The notes under the pieces were generated by a model. The model saw nothing but the letters and a program-made list of their open reading frames with translations, was not told the origin of the DNA and did no database searches. Made by a program: the position numbers and the translations under genes. From the NCBI GenBank assembly GCA_019635285.1, contig JAHBZS010000036.1, positions 1-50,132 on the forward strand: a DNA stretch of 50,132 nt, in the 5' to 3' direction. Of the stretch, positions 17,273 through 29,035 are shown one piece after another. Origin of the DNA: Rubrivivax sp. GTDB taxonomy: Bacteria; Pseudomonadota; Gammaproteobacteria; Burkholderiales; Burkholderiaceae_C. The first letter of the stretch is position 1; each line of letters opens with the position of its first letter.

Positions 17273-17320
17273 ACACTACCGGTAGTGCCTTGTCTGGGTG
17301 TCAGGCCCCAGATATAGTGT
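17273..17320 (+). promoter_or_regulatory. Paired NrdR-type boxes upstream of nrdA
   Basis: Box 1 (17273-17288, ACACTACCGGTAGTGC) contains a perfect 14-bp palindrome and matches about 11 of 16 positions of the NrdR consensus ACACWATATATWGTGT. Box 2 (17305-17320, GCCCCAGATATAGTGT) matches about 12 of 16. The boxes start 32 bp apart, three helical turns, the known spacing of NrdR operators. Box 2 covers the -10 element, so binding would block transcription of nrdA when dATP/ATP signals replete nucleotides. Confidence 0.8.
17290..17318 (+). promoter_or_regulatory. nrdA sigma-70 promoter
   Basis: TTGTCT (17290-17295), 17 bp spacer, TATAGT (17313-17318). Transcription would start near 17325 and give a leader of about 185 nt. 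The leader contains a small stable hairpin, GTCCGC-GTGT-GCGGAC (17404-17419). Confidence 0.65.
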
Positions 17321-17510
17321 GCACCGTGATACGCTTCGCCCCCTGCTTCCAGGCCTCGCGCCCGCCGGCGATGCAACCCGCCAGCGCGCGCACGGGGTGT
17401 GCAGTCCGCGTGTGCGGACCGTGTCGCCGCTGACCCGCGCGCGATCCCTGCAGGCGCATCACCTCGCTCCGGCTTCGCCCCGAACCCCTCTCTCATCGAC
17501 AGGCTGACCC

Positions 17511-20387
<2,877 letters not shown>

Positions 20388-20404
20388 TGCGCGCATGCGG
20401 CGCA

Positions 20405-20468
20405 TCGGGGTCGCAGCGAAGGCTCGTGTCACGTCGTCGAGCGACGTGAAGCGCAGCCACGACCCCGA
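20405..20468 (+). other. Nested stem-loop between nrdA and nrdB
   Basis: A 9-bp base stem TCGGGGTCG (20405-20413) / CGACCCCGA (20460-20468) encloses an 8-bp hairpin TCACGTCG (20429-20436) / CGACGTGA (20442-20449) with a 5-nt loop. There is no T-run, so it is not a standard terminator. It could stabilise the nrdA 3' end or attenuate read-through to nrdB. Confidence 0.4.
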
Positions 20469-20552
20469 CTTCGACGCATGCCGATGAGCCTCACATGCGA
20501 TGCGCCTCTGCAACAACGCAAGCGCCAAACGCATCGCCATGTCAACTAGTGC

Positions 20553-20581
20553 TTGGTGTTCGCACGCAACACTCACATAAT
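20553..20581 (+). promoter_or_regulatory. Candidate nrdB promoter
   Basis: TTGGTG (20553-20558), 17 bp spacer, CATAAT (20576-20581), in a locally AT-rich patch 29 bp before the nrdB ATG. No NrdR-like box was seen here, so nrdB may be partly uncoupled from nrdA control. Confidence 0.45.
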
Positions 20582-20609
20582 CACGCGCCATAGGACGCAC
20601 ACACACAAC

Positions 20610-21749
20610 ATGTTGGTCTGGGAAGAAGAAACCCGCACTCTGCCGAAGACTGCAACCCTCAGCGTAGAACCTGCGCTGACCCCGGTGTCCTCATCTGCTT
20701 CCGCGGTCGTCGCGAAGCCTGCACAGCAACAGCAGCGCGTGGTCGCTGCCGACAAGCGCATCATCAACGGCAAGACCGACGTCAACCAGTTGGTGCCCTT
20801 CAAGTACAAGTGGGCCTGGGAAAAGTACCTCGCCACCTGTGCCAACCACTGGATGCCGCAGGAGATCAACATGTCGCGCGACATCGCGACATGGAAGGAC
20901 CCGAACGGCCTGAGCGAAGACGAGCGCCGCATCATCAAGCGCAACCTCGGCTTCTTCGTCACTGCCGATTCGCTGGCCGCCAACAACATCGTGCTCGGCA
21001 CCTACCGGCACATCACCGCGCCCGAATGCCGGCAGTTCCTGCTGCGCCAGGCCTTCGAGGAAGCCATCCATACCCACGCCTACCAGTACATCGTCGAGTC
21101 GCTGGGCCTGGACGAGAGCGAGATCTTCAACGCCTACCACGAGGTGGCGTCGATCCGCGACAAGGACGAGTTCCTGATCCCGTTCATCGACGCGATCATG
21201 GACCCGGCCTTCCAGACCGGCTCGCTCGAGGCCGATCAGAAGCTGCTGAAGAGCCTGATCGTCTTCGCCTGCCTGATGGAGGGGCTGTTCTTCTACGTCG
21301 GCTTCACGCAGATCCTTGCGCTGGGCCGGCAGAACAAGATGACTGGCGCCGCCGAGCAGTACCAGTACATCCTGCGCGACGAGTCGATGCACTGCAACTT
21401 CGGCATCGACCTGATCAACACCATCAAGCTCGAGAACCCGCAGCTGTGGACGCCTGCCTTCAAGGCCGAGATCAAGGCGCTGTTCGAGCATGCGGTCGAG
21501 CTCGAGTACCGCTATGCCGAGGACACCATGCCGCGCGGCGTGCTGGGCCTCAACGCATCCATGTTCAAGGGCTACCTGCGCTACATCGCCAATCGGCGTG
21601 CCACGCAGATTGGCCTGGAGGCGCTCTTCCCGAACGAGGAAAACCCGTTCCCGTGGATGAGCGAAATGATCGATCTGAAGAAGGAACGCAATTTCTTCGA
21701 GACGCGCGTCATCGAGTACCAGACCGGTGGCGCACTCTCTTGGGATTGA
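20610..21749 (+). CDS. nrdB: Class Ia ribonucleoside-diphosphate reductase, beta subunit
   Basis: 379 residues from the ATG at 20610; a GTG-led extension from 20553 would overlap the promoter and was rejected. The di-iron ligands are visible: Asp in TADSLAANN, Glu151 and His154 in EAIHTHAY with the radical Tyr158 four residues on, then Glu in [12 protein letters not shown], and the Glu/His of DESMHCNFG. It builds the stable tyrosyl radical used by NrdA. The first 60 residues ([16 protein letters not shown] and so on) are a flexible extension. Confidence 0.97.
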   Translation: MLVWEEETRTLPKTATLSVEPALTPVSSSASAVVAKPAQQQQRVVAADKRIINGKTDVNQLVPFKYKWAWEKYLATCANHWMPQEINMSRDIATWKDPNGLSEDERRIIKRNLGFFVTADSLAANNIVLGTYRHITAPECRQFLLRQAFEEAIHTHAYQYIVESLGLDESEIFNAYHEVASIRDKDEFLIPFIDAIMDPAFQTGSLEADQKLLKSLIVFACLMEGLFFYVGFTQILALGRQNKMTGAAEQYQYILRDESMHCNFGIDLINTIKLENPQLWTPAFKAEIKALFEHAVELEYRYAEDTMPRGVLGLNASMFKGYLRYIANRRATQIGLEALFPNEENPFPWMSEMIDLKKERNFFETRVIEYQTGGALSWD

Positions 21750-21965
21750 AGGCTGCTGCAAGCCAACCCGAACAACCATGTGCAGCAGCCCGATGATTGG
21801 GGGACGTGATGCATCGACGCCAGAAGCGATGCGCCGGACCGCAACCGCATTCGTCGTACCGGGGCGATAGCCTGGGCCGCAGGGCCGGGCAGACCGTCGG
21901 GCGATGAATCGCCGCGCTGTATCGAGCAGCGCGGTGCTCTTTGCAACTTGATCAAGGAGATCGTT

Positions 21966-22340
21966 ATGGCAACTGCGAAGAAGGCCCCGGCCAAGAAGGC
22001 CCCGGCGAAGAAGGCCCCGGCCAAGAAGGCCCCGGCCAAGAAGGCGGCCGCGAAGAAGGCCCCGGCGAAGAAGGCTCCCGCCAAGAAGGCGGCGCCGGCG
22101 AAGAAGGCTCCGGCCAAGAAGGCCGCTGCCAAGAAGGCGCCTGCGAAGAAGGCCGCTGCGAAGAAGGCGCCTGCGAAGAAGGCCGCTGCCAAGAAGGCCC
22201 CTGCGAAGAAGGCGGGTGCGAAGAAGCCGGCTGCCAAGAAGGCCGCTGCGAAGAAAGCGCCTGCCCCCGCTGCCCCGGCTGCGAAGACCGCGTTGAGCCC
22301 GGCTGCGGCCTGGCCCTTCCCGACGGGCAACAAGCCCTGA
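21966..22340 (+). CDS. Histone H1-like Lys/Ala/Pro repeat protein
   Basis: 124 residues. The ATG at 21966 is 6 nt after a perfect AAGGAG (21954-21959). Almost the whole protein is repeats of [10 protein letters not shown] or similar, giving a very basic, disordered chain like Bordetella BpH1 or Chlamydia HctB. The last 25 residues ([16 protein letters not shown]) differ and may be a conserved tail. It is expected to bind and compact DNA. The repeat units also repeat at DNA level (GCSAAGAAGGCS), so length changes by slippage are likely. A terminator follows at 22391. Confidence 0.9.
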   Translation: MATAKKAPAKKAPAKKAPAKKAPAKKAAAKKAPAKKAPAKKAAPAKKAPAKKAAAKKAPAKKAAAKKAPAKKAAAKKAPAKKAGAKKPAAKKAAAKKAPAPAAPAAKTALSPAAAWPFPTGNKP

Positions 22341-22390
22341 GCGTCCGCTCGCGGGCCGCGCCGATGCGCGGCCTGCGGTGGTCCATTGCA

Positions 22391-22416
22391 AGACCCGGAT
22401 GCGTCCGGGTCTTTTT
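22391..22416 (+). terminator. Rho-independent terminator of the H1-like gene
   Basis: AGACCCGGA (22391-22399), loop TGCG, TCCGGGTCT (22404-22412) running into five Ts. A perfect 9-bp GC-rich stem. It lies 50 bp after the H1-like stop and just before the beta-helix gene start at 22429. Confidence 0.9.
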
Positions 22417-22428
22417 CATTGGGCATCG

Positions 22429-23592
22429 ATGCCGCTGAACTGGAACCGACGCTGCCGTGCCTGGCCGGTGTGGCTGCTGCTGTGGGCTTGCAGCACGTTG
22501 CAGGCCGAGACCCTGGTGGTCGGCGAAGGCGCGGTGTCGACGCTGGCCGACGCGCTGCGGCTCGCTCGCGACGGCGACACAGTGCTGGTGCCCGCCGGCG
22601 AGTATCGCGGCGACGTCGCGGTGGTGCTGCAGAAGCGGCTGACGATTCGCGGCCTCGACCCCCGGCCGGTGCTCATCGCCGATGGCCGGCATGCCGAGGG
22701 CAAGGGCATCCTCGTGGTGCGCGACGGCGACATCCACATCGAGAACATCGAATTCCGCGGCGCGCGCGTGCCCGACGGCAACGGGGCGGGCATCCGCTTC
22801 GAGAAAGGCCGGCTGACGGTAAGCGCATGCGCCTTCTTCGACAACGAAATGGGCCTGCTGACGGGCAACGCCGAGGATGCCGAACTGGTCGTGGAGAACA
22901 GCGAGTTCGGGCAGGCGCCGCGCGGCACCCGGGGCCTGCACCATCTGCTCTACGCCGGACGCATCGGCTCGCTACAAGTCAGCGGCAGCCGCTTTGGCCA
23001 GGGCCAGGTGGGGCACCTGCTGAAGTCGCGCGCACGTCGCACGGAGCTGGCCTACAACCTGTTGTACGACGGCGAGGAGGGCCGCGCCTCGTACGAGGTG
23101 GACCTGCCCAACGGCGGCGACGCGCTGCTCATCGGCAACGTCATCGGGCAGAGCCGGCACAGCGAGAACCTGACGGTCGTGGCCTACGGCGCCGAAGGCC
23201 ATGCGTGGCCGCTGAGCCGGCTGCGCCTGGTGCACAACACGCTGCTCAACGACGGCGATCGACCCGCGCAGTTTCTGCGCGTCTGGTCCGACCGACTGCC
23301 GCCCGGCGCGTCCGTGCAGGCCATCAACAACCTGAGCGTGGGGCCGGGCCTGTTCCCGCTGGACCTGGCCGGCGAGTCCCAGGGCAACTACACGGTGGGG
23401 CCGGCGATGCTCAAGGACCTGGCCGCGCTGGACTTCAGCTTGCCAGCCGACTCGCCGCTGCGTGGCAGGGGCGTCGACCCCCAAAGCGCGCTGGGCGCGG
23501 ACCTGTCGCCGAAAGCGGAGTTCGCGTTACCCGTTGGTACTTGGCCACTGCCGCTGCCGCCCGCCTGGACGCCCGGCGCGTTCCAGCGCTGA
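22429..23592 (+). CDS. Secreted right-handed parallel beta-helix protein
   Basis: 387 residues from the ATG at 22429, which gives a clean signal peptide (basic start, WPVWLLLWACSTLQA, cut before ETL). It shares the ordered blocks of the protein at 10530: LADALRLARDGDTVLVPAGEY, LTIRGLDPRPVLIADGRHAEGKG, VPDGNGAGIRFEKG, NEMGLLTGNAEDAELVVENSE, VGHLLKSRA, ASYEVDLPNGG and HNTLLNDG. The two are paralogues; this one has a cleavable signal in place of the membrane anchor. It has the pectate-lyase-like fold, with no assigned substrate. It sits 12 bp after the histone terminator and ends 7 bp from the convergent gpmA. Confidence 0.87.
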   Translation: MPLNWNRRCRAWPVWLLLWACSTLQAETLVVGEGAVSTLADALRLARDGDTVLVPAGEYRGDVAVVLQKRLTIRGLDPRPVLIADGRHAEGKGILVVRDGDIHIENIEFRGARVPDGNGAGIRFEKGRLTVSACAFFDNEMGLLTGNAEDAELVVENSEFGQAPRGTRGLHHLLYAGRIGSLQVSGSRFGQGQVGHLLKSRARRTELAYNLLYDGEEGRASYEVDLPNGGDALLIGNVIGQSRHSENLTVVAYGAEGHAWPLSRLRLVHNTLLNDGDRPAQFLRVWSDRLPPGASVQAINNLSVGPGLFPLDLAGESQGNYTVGPAMLKDLAALDFSLPADSPLRGRGVDPQSALGADLSPKAEFALPVGTWPLPLPPAWTPGAFQR

Positions 23593-23599
23593 GCGCGGT

Positions 23600-24343
23600 T
23601 CAGGCCTTGCCCTGGCGCGCCACGGCCGCCGCGGCCGCGGCCACCGCCTGCGCATCGCCCAGATAGCGGCTGCCCAGCGGCTTCAACTGCGCATCCAGTT
23701 CGTAGACCAGCGGAATGCCGTTGGGGATGTTCAGGCCGACGATGTCGGCGTCGCTGATGCCGTCGAGGTATTTGACCAGCGCGCGCATCGAGTTGCCGTG
23801 GGCCGCCACCAGCACGCGCCGGCCCGAACGGATCGCCGGCGCCAGCACCTCGTCCCAGAACGGCAGCACCCGCGCCACCGTGTCCTTCAGGCATTCGGTC
23901 AGCGGCACCTGCTCCGGTGCCAGCGCCGCGTAGCGCGGGTCGCCGCGCTCGCAGCGCGGGTCGTCGCTGCGCAGCGCGGGCGGCGGCGTGTCGTAGCTGC
24001 GGCGCCAGACCAGCACCTGCTCGTCGCCGTATTGCTTGGCGGTCTCGGCCTTGTTCAGGCCTTGCAGCGCGCCATAGTGACGTTCGTTGAGCCGCCAGTC
24101 GTTGACGACGGGCAGCCAGCTGCGGTCCATTTCGTCCAGCGCATGCCACAAGGTCCAGATGGCGCGCTTGAGCACGGAGGTGTAGGCGATGTCGAACTCG
24201 TAGCCGGATTCGCGCAGCAGGCGGCCCGCCTGTCGCGCCTGCTGCACGCCGGTGTCGGTGAGCCCCACGTCGGTCCAGCCCGTGAAGCGGTTCTCGAGGT
24301 TCCAGGTCGATTCGCCATGGCGAATCAGCACGAGCTTGTACAT
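23600..24343 (-). CDS. gpmA: 2,3-bisphosphoglycerate-dependent phosphoglycerate mutase
   Basis: 247 residues, standard length. Catalytic phospho-histidine in [18 protein letters not shown], then [18 protein letters not shown] and the second active-site histidine in [15 protein letters not shown]. It interconverts 3- and 2-phosphoglycerate in glycolysis. The C-terminus is a short Ala-rich tail. It is divergent from the rhodanese gene with 82 bp between, the usual Burkholderiales arrangement. Confidence 0.98.
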   Translation of the reverse strand: MYKLVLIRHGESTWNLENRFTGWTDVGLTDTGVQQARQAGRLLRESGYEFDIAYTSVLKRAIWTLWHALDEMDRSWLPVVNDWRLNERHYGALQGLNKAETAKQYGDEQVLVWRRSYDTPPPALRSDDPRCERGDPRYAALAPEQVPLTECLKDTVARVLPFWDEVLAPAIRSGRRVLVAAHGNSMRALVKYLDGISDADIVGLNIPNGIPLVYELDAQLKPLGSRYLGDAQAVAAAAAAVARQGKA

Positions 24344-24425
24344 GGGGCAGTGTCCTCAGCCACGGGGTCCGGGCGCGAGGGCGCGATTCTATAATTCGCC
24401 TCCCTCCACGCGCCCGCTCCGCCCC

Positions 24426-24836
24426 GTGCAATTCATCGTCGAGAACTGGTTGTTGATCCTCGCCGCCTTCGTCTCGGGCGGGCTGCTGCTGTGGCCGATG
24501 CTCGCCAAGGGAGGCGGCAGCGGGTCGGTGTCCACGACTGACGCGGTGCGGCTGATCAACCAGGAAAAGGCCGTGCTGATCGACGTGCGCGAGCCGGACG
24601 AGTTCGCGGCCGGCCATGCGGCCGGCGCGCGCAACGTGCCGCTCGGCACGCTGGACGGCGCCAAGGGCCTGCCCAGCAACAAGGCGGTGCCGCTGGTGGT
24701 GATGTGCGCCACCGGCGCGCGCGCGTCGCGCGCGGCGGCCCAGCTGCGCAAGGCCGGCCATGCCAGCGTGCATGCGCTGGCCGGCGGCACGGCGGCCTGG
24801 CGCGAGGCCAGCCTGCCGATCGAGAAGTCGGCCTGA
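24426..24836 (+). CDS. Membrane-anchored rhodanese-like protein
   Basis: 136 residues from a GTG start (24426); an in-frame ATG far upstream (24252) would run into gpmA and is rejected. A -10-like TATAAT lies at 24390-24395 without a clear -35. One N-terminal membrane segment (FIVENWLLILAAFVSGGLLLW) precedes a single rhodanese domain: VLIDVREPDEFAAGHAAGARN and the active-site loop VVMCATGARASRAA with its cysteine. It moves sulfane sulfur or acts as a redox sensor at the membrane. It starts the rhodanese-grxC-secB-gpsA run. Confidence 0.9.
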   Translation: MQFIVENWLLILAAFVSGGLLLWPMLAKGGGSGSVSTTDAVRLINQEKAVLIDVREPDEFAAGHAAGARNVPLGTLDGAKGLPSNKAVPLVVMCATGARASRAAAQLRKAGHASVHALAGGTAAWREASLPIEKSA

Positions 24837-24898
24837 GCCTGCAAGGTCTTGTGCACGGCGCGAAAATCGCGCCTGTTGCCACTGCACCGTCCTGCCGC

Positions 24899-25180
24899 AT
24901 GAAGCCCGTCCGCATGTACACCACGCTGACCTGCCCCTACTGCGTGCGCGCCAAGGCGCTGCTGCATCAGCGCGGCGTGCAGCGCATCGACGAGGTGCGC
25001 GTCGACCTGGAGCCGGCGCAGCGCGCGCACATGATGGAACTCACCGGCCGGCGTACGGTGCCGCAGATCTTCATCGGCGACACCCACGTCGGCGGCTGCG
25101 ACGACCTGGTGGACCTGGACCGCCGCGGCGGGCTGATGCCGCTGCTCGGTGAAGAGGCCGACAGACCCGCTGGGCGATAA
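24899..25180 (+). CDS. grxC: Glutaredoxin 3
   Basis: 93 residues. Active site TLTCPYCVRAK (CPYC), the cis-Pro motif RRTVPQIFIG and the glutathione-binding HVGGCDDLV are all present. It is a cytosolic glutathione-dependent disulfide reductase and can supply electrons to ribonucleotide reductase. It lies between the rhodanese and secB genes. Confidence 0.96.
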   Translation: MKPVRMYTTLTCPYCVRAKALLHQRGVQRIDEVRVDLEPAQRAHMMELTGRRTVPQIFIGDTHVGGCDDLVDLDRRGGLMPLLGEEADRPAGR

Positions 25181-25243
25181 TCCCCAGCCCCAGGGCTCGC
25201 GCCGCGCGCAGGGCCCTCGTAGCCACTTCCGGACACTCCCACC

Positions 25244-25738
25244 ATGGCCGACCAAGAGCAGACCCCCGTCTTCCAGATCCAGCGCATGTACCTGAAGGAT
25301 CTGTCGCTGGAGCAGCCGAACTCGCCGCAGATCCTGCTCGAGCAGCAGCAGCCGCAGGTCGAGATCAACCTCGGCCTGGGTGTCGAGTCGATCGCCGACG
25401 GCATCTTCGAAGTCACCGTCACCGCCACCGTGACCACCAAGGTCAAGGAGAAGACGCTGTTCCTGGTGGAGGCCAAGCAGGCCGGCATCTTCGAGATCCG
25501 CAACGTGCCCGAGCAGCAGATGCAGGGCATCGTCAGCATCGTCTGCCCGCAGATGATCTATCCCTATCTGCGCGCCATCGTCTCCGACGTCTGCACGCGC
25601 GCGGGCTTCCCGCCGATCATCCTCTCGGAAGTCAACTTCCAGGCGATGTTCGAGGCGCAGCAGGCCCAGGCCGCCGCGCAAAACGGCAACGGCAACGGCA
25701 ACGGCGGCGGCTCGCGCATCATCACCGGCGTCAACTGA
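25244..25738 (+). CDS. secB: Protein-export chaperone SecB
   Basis: 164 residues. Family blocks: [19 protein letters not shown] near the N-terminus, [30 protein letters not shown] and the signature [24 protein letters not shown] (residue numbers about 107-130). The C-terminus ends in a Gly/Asn-rich tail. As a tetramer it keeps preproteins unfolded and hands them to SecA. Confidence 0.98.
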   Translation: MADQEQTPVFQIQRMYLKDLSLEQPNSPQILLEQQQPQVEINLGLGVESIADGIFEVTVTATVTTKVKEKTLFLVEAKQAGIFEIRNVPEQQMQGIVSIVCPQMIYPYLRAIVSDVCTRAGFPPIILSEVNFQAMFEAQQAQAAAQNGNGNGNGGGSRIITGVN

Positions 25739-25769
25739 CCCACGCAGCGCCGGCGGCGTACGGCGGCCA

Positions 25770-26774
25770 ATGAAGATCAGCGTGCTCGGCGCCGGTGCCT
25801 GGGGCACGGCGCTGGCCATGGCCGCGTCCGCGCGCCATGACACGCTGCTGTGGACGCGCGATACAAGGCAGGCGGAGCTGATGCAGGCGCAGCGCCGCAA
25901 TGCGCGCTACCTGCCCGAGGTCGCGCTGCCCGCGCAACTGCGCATCGGCACCGACCACGACGCCGCGCTGCGCCATGCGCAAGCCGGGCTGCTGGTCATC
26001 GCCACGCCGATGGCCGCACTGCGCGAACGCCTGGCCGCGCTGCCGCCCGGCATGCCGGCGCTGTGGCTGTGCAAGGGCTTCGAAGCCGGCAGCGGCGCGC
26101 TCGGGCACGAAATCGCGGCTGAGGTGCGGCCCGCCGTGGCTGCGGGCGTGCTCTCGGGCCCCAGCTTCGCGCTCGAGGTGGCACGCGGGCAACCCACCGC
26201 GCTGGTGGCGGCCAGCGCCGACGCCGCGCTGTGCGAGGCCGCGGTGCAGGCCTTCCACAGCGACACGCTGCGCGTCTACCGTTCGGCCGACCCGGTGGGC
26301 GTCGAGGTCGGCGGCGCGGTGAAGAACGTGCTGGCCATCGCCACCGGGCTGGTCGACGGACTGGCGGCCCGCGAGGACCCGCCGCAACGGCCGGGGCTGA
26401 ACGCGCGCGCGGCGCTGGTCACCCGCGGGCTCGCCGAAATGACGCGCCTGGGCGTGGCGCTGGGCGCGCGTGCCGAAACTTTCATGGGCCTGTCCGGCCT
26501 GGGCGACCTGGTGCTCACCGCCACCGGCGACCTGTCGCGCAACCGGCGGGTCGGCCTGTTGCTGGCGCAGGGCCTGGCGCTGCCCGACATCCTGGCGCAG
26601 CTGGGGCATGTGGCGGAAGGCGTGTACAGCGCGTCGACCGTGCTGGCCCGGGCCGACCGCGCGCAGGTGCAGATGCCCATCGCGCAGGCCGTGGTCGAGG
26701 TGCTGGCCGGCCGCCTGCAGCCGGGGCAGGCGATGCAGCAGCTGATGTCGCGCGAGGCCACCAGCGAGAGCTGA
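25770..26774 (+). CDS. gpsA: NAD(P)+-dependent glycerol-3-phosphate dehydrogenase
   Basis: 334 residues. Nucleotide-binding [14 protein letters not shown] at residues 6-19, then [30 protein letters not shown], the catalytic lysine in [14 protein letters not shown] and [21 protein letters not shown]. It makes sn-glycerol-3-phosphate for phospholipids. It lies 31 bp after secB, as in most proteobacteria, and ends 8 bp from the convergent trmL. Confidence 0.98.
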   Translation: MKISVLGAGAWGTALAMAASARHDTLLWTRDTRQAELMQAQRRNARYLPEVALPAQLRIGTDHDAALRHAQAGLLVIATPMAALRERLAALPPGMPALWLCKGFEAGSGALGHEIAAEVRPAVAAGVLSGPSFALEVARGQPTALVAASADAALCEAAVQAFHSDTLRVYRSADPVGVEVGGAVKNVLAIATGLVDGLAAREDPPQRPGLNARAALVTRGLAEMTRLGVALGARAETFMGLSGLGDLVLTATGDLSRNRRVGLLLAQGLALPDILAQLGHVAEGVYSASTVLARADRAQVQMPIAQAVVEVLAGRLQPGQAMQQLMSREATSES

Positions 26775-26782
26775 GGCCACTC

Positions 26783-27253
26783 CTAGCTGCCGCCCTGGTA
26801 GCCCTGCTGCCGCCACGCCTCGAACACCACCACCGCCACGGCATTGCTGAGGTTCAGGCTGCGCTGCCCCGGCCGCATCGGCAGGCGCACGCGGCGCTCG
26901 GGCGCGATGTCGGCCAGCAACTCGGCCGGCAGGCCGGCGCTTTCGTTGCCGAAAACCAGCCAGTCGCCAGGCTGCCATGCCGTGGACGCGAAGGCCGTGC
27001 CGCCGCGCGTGCTGAAGGCGAAGAGCCGCGCCGCATCCGGGTGCACGGCCTCCCTCCAGGCCGGCCACGAGGCGTGGCGCTGCACCTCCGCGTATTCGTG
27101 ATAGTCCAGTCCGGCGCGCTTCAGCAGCCGGTCTTCCATGTCGAAGCCCAGCGGTTCGATCAGGTGCAAGCGGCAGCCGGTGTTGGCCGCCAGACGGATG
27201 ACGTTGCCGGTGTTCGGCGGGATCTCCGGATGCACCAGCACGATGTTGAACAC
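26783..27253 (-). CDS. trmL: tRNA (cytidine(34)-2'-O)-methyltransferase
   Basis: 156 residues from a GTG start (27251-27253); this gives the canonical N-terminus (V/M)FNIVLVHPEIPPNTGNVIRL. SPOUT-fold motifs follow: LVFGNESAGLP, VRLPMRPGQRSLNLSNAVAVV at the knot. It methylates the wobble base of tRNA-Leu isoacceptors. It sits 11 bp downstream of comF on the same strand. Confidence 0.95.
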   Translation of the reverse strand: MFNIVLVHPEIPPNTGNVIRLAANTGCRLHLIEPLGFDMEDRLLKRAGLDYHEYAEVQRHASWPAWREAVHPDAARLFAFSTRGGTAFASTAWQPGDWLVFGNESAGLPAELLADIAPERRVRLPMRPGQRSLNLSNAVAVVVFEAWRQQGYQGGS

Positions 27254-27264
27254 GGTCGCTGCCT

Positions 27265-27990
27265 TCAGTCGCCGGGCGCCGGCGTGCGCGCCAGCGCCCA
27301 GGCATCGATGCGCGCGGCACCTGCGCGCCGCAGCGTCGCCGCGGCTTCGCGCAACGTGGTGCCGGTGGTCATGACGTCGTCGACCAGCGCCACGTGCTGG
27401 CCGTGCAGGGAGCGCCGCGACGCCGGGTTCAGCAGGTAGGCGCCCCGCAGGTTGCGCAGGCGCTGCGCCAGGTTCAGCTCGGCCTGCGGCGGGCCGGGCA
27501 GCGGACGCAGCAGCAGCTGCGCCTCGGCACGGCAGCCCAGCGCCCGGGCCGCGCGGCGCGCCAGTTCCCAGGCCTGGTTGTAGCCGCGCTCGGCCAGGCG
27601 CTGCGGCGCCAGCGGCACCGGCAGCACCCAGGTGGGCAAGGGCCGTCCGTCGCGGCGCACCGCCTGCAGCAGCCGGCGCACCAGCACCGCCGCCAGCTCC
27701 ACGCGGCCGTTGAACTTGAAGTCGGCGATGAGCCGGTCCCAGGGGAAGGCATAGTCCAGCGCCACGACGCAGGTGTCGAAGGGCGGTGGTTCGGCGAGGC
27801 AGGCGCCACACAACGTGACGCCCGGCGGCGTGCGCAGCCCGCAGCGCGTGCAGCGCGCGACCGGCGGCGCGAAGCGCTCGAGGCAAGGATCGCACACCGT
27901 GTCGCGGCCCCAGCCGCCGCACACCGCGCATTGCCCGCTCGGTCGCCACCACGGCCGCATGGCGGGTGGGCGAGGAGCGGTCGAGGGCAT
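27265..27990 (-). CDS. comF: ComF-family phosphoribosyltransferase-like protein
   Basis: 241 residues from the ATG at 27990; a second ATG at 27960 is equally possible. The N-terminus has two zinc-binding pairs (CAVCGG..CDPC and CTRCGL..CGAC). The rest is the phosphoribosyltransferase fold: DYAFPWDRLIADFKFNG, PVPLAPQRLAERGYNQA and the PRPP loop VALVDDVMTTGTTL. ComF/GntX proteins act in DNA uptake or use of DNA as a nutrient. It is divergent from the methyltransferase gene with 21 bp between. Confidence 0.93.
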   Translation of the reverse strand: MPSTAPRPPAMRPWWRPSGQCAVCGGWGRDTVCDPCLERFAPPVARCTRCGLRTPPGVTLCGACLAEPPPFDTCVVALDYAFPWDRLIADFKFNGRVELAAVLVRRLLQAVRRDGRPLPTWVLPVPLAPQRLAERGYNQAWELARRAARALGCRAEAQLLLRPLPGPPQAELNLAQRLRNLRGAYLLNPASRRSLHGQHVALVDDVMTTGTTLREAAATLRRAGAARIDAWALARTPAPGD

Positions 27991-28011
27991 CGTCTCAATA
28001 TACTGCCCCGG

Positions 28012-28932
28012 ATGCCTGCCGACGCCTCGCCCCGATCCGCGCGCCCGGTGCAGGCCGAGGCGTTGGCGGCCATCGTGCGACGCATGGCGCGATCGGACGA
28101 GCCGCCGTGGCTGCACGGCGAGGTGGCCCGGCGCATGGCCGAGCGCTTGCAGGTGATCCGCCTGCAGCCGCAGGTACTGACCGATTGGTGGAGCTTCAAC
28201 GGCGCCAGCCAGGCCTTGCTGCAGCAGGCCTATCCGAAAGCACGTGTGTGCCGTGTCGAGGCCGACGATGCGCGGCGCCGCAGCAGCCTCGCGGCGGCCG
28301 GCAAGCGAGGGTGGTTGGCGCGCCGCCTGGTCGGGCCCGCGGTCGAGGTGCGTGCGCCGCACGAACCGGGTCCGGCCAGCGAATTGCTGTGGGCCAACAT
28401 GATGCTGCACCTGGTCGACGACCCGCCGGCACTGATGCGCCAGTGGCACCAGGCCCTGGCGGTGGATGGGTTCTTGATGTTCTCCACGCTCGGTCCCGGC
28501 TCGCTGGCGGGCCTGCGCGATGTCTACCAGGCGCTGGGCTGGCCGCCGCCGCACGCACCCTTCATCGACATGCACGACCTCGGCGACATGCTGCTGCGCA
28601 GCGGCTTCGCCGACCCGGTGATGGATCAGGAGATCGTCACGTTGACCTGGCCCGATGCGGCGGCGCTGCTGCGCGAGTTGCGCACGCTGGGCGGCAATGC
28701 CGACCTGGCGCGCACGCCGGGCCTGCGCACGCCGCGCTGGCGCGAGCGGCTGCTGCAGGCCCTTGAAGCGTTGCGCGGTGGCGACGGCCGGCTGCGGCTG
28801 GACTTCGAACTGGTGTACGGCCATGCGCTGCGCGCACCGCCGCGGCCGCGTGTGGCCGGACAGACCACGGTGCCGCTGGAGGACATGCGCGACATGGTGC
28901 GCGCCGGCCGCCGTTCTACCGGGGCCACGTGA
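28012..28932 (+). CDS. BioC-like methyltransferase-fold protein with a degraded SAM motif
   Basis: 306 residues. The C-terminal half follows BioC (malonyl-ACP methyltransferase): LLWANMMLHLVDDPPALMRQW, LAVDGFLMFSTLGPGSLAGL and IDMHDLGDMLLRSGFADPVM. The N-terminal motif I, normally D-x-G-C-G-x-G, is replaced by WWSFNGASQALLQQA, so SAM binding is doubtful. BioC would start biotin synthesis by methylating malonyl-ACP; no other bio genes are near. The gene is divergent from comF. It may be a variant methyltransferase or a non-catalytic relative. Confidence 0.75.
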   Translation: MPADASPRSARPVQAEALAAIVRRMARSDEPPWLHGEVARRMAERLQVIRLQPQVLTDWWSFNGASQALLQQAYPKARVCRVEADDARRRSSLAAAGKRGWLARRLVGPAVEVRAPHEPGPASELLWANMMLHLVDDPPALMRQWHQALAVDGFLMFSTLGPGSLAGLRDVYQALGWPPPHAPFIDMHDLGDMLLRSGFADPVMDQEIVTLTWPDAAALLRELRTLGGNADLARTPGLRTPRWRERLLQALEALRGGDGRLRLDFELVYGHALRAPPRPRVAGQTTVPLEDMRDMVRAGRRSTGAT

Positions 28933-29035
28933 GGCCTACGCTAGAATCCATGCGGCTTCGGGGGCGGCATGCATTGCCGGCCTCTCCCTTCGTATACGCT
29001 GCTGACCGGCCCTGCTTGCGCGCCTGCCCCTTCGC

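Noticed and set aside
21751-21790. Terminator after nrdB
   Set aside because: GGCTGCTGCA/TGCAGCAGCC is a perfect 10-bp repeat, but the loop is 20 nt and no T-run follows, so it was not called.
21966-22260. CRISPR-like or satellite repeat
   Set aside because: The periodic units are in frame, code for KKAPA repeats and have a ribosome binding site and terminator; there are no spacers.
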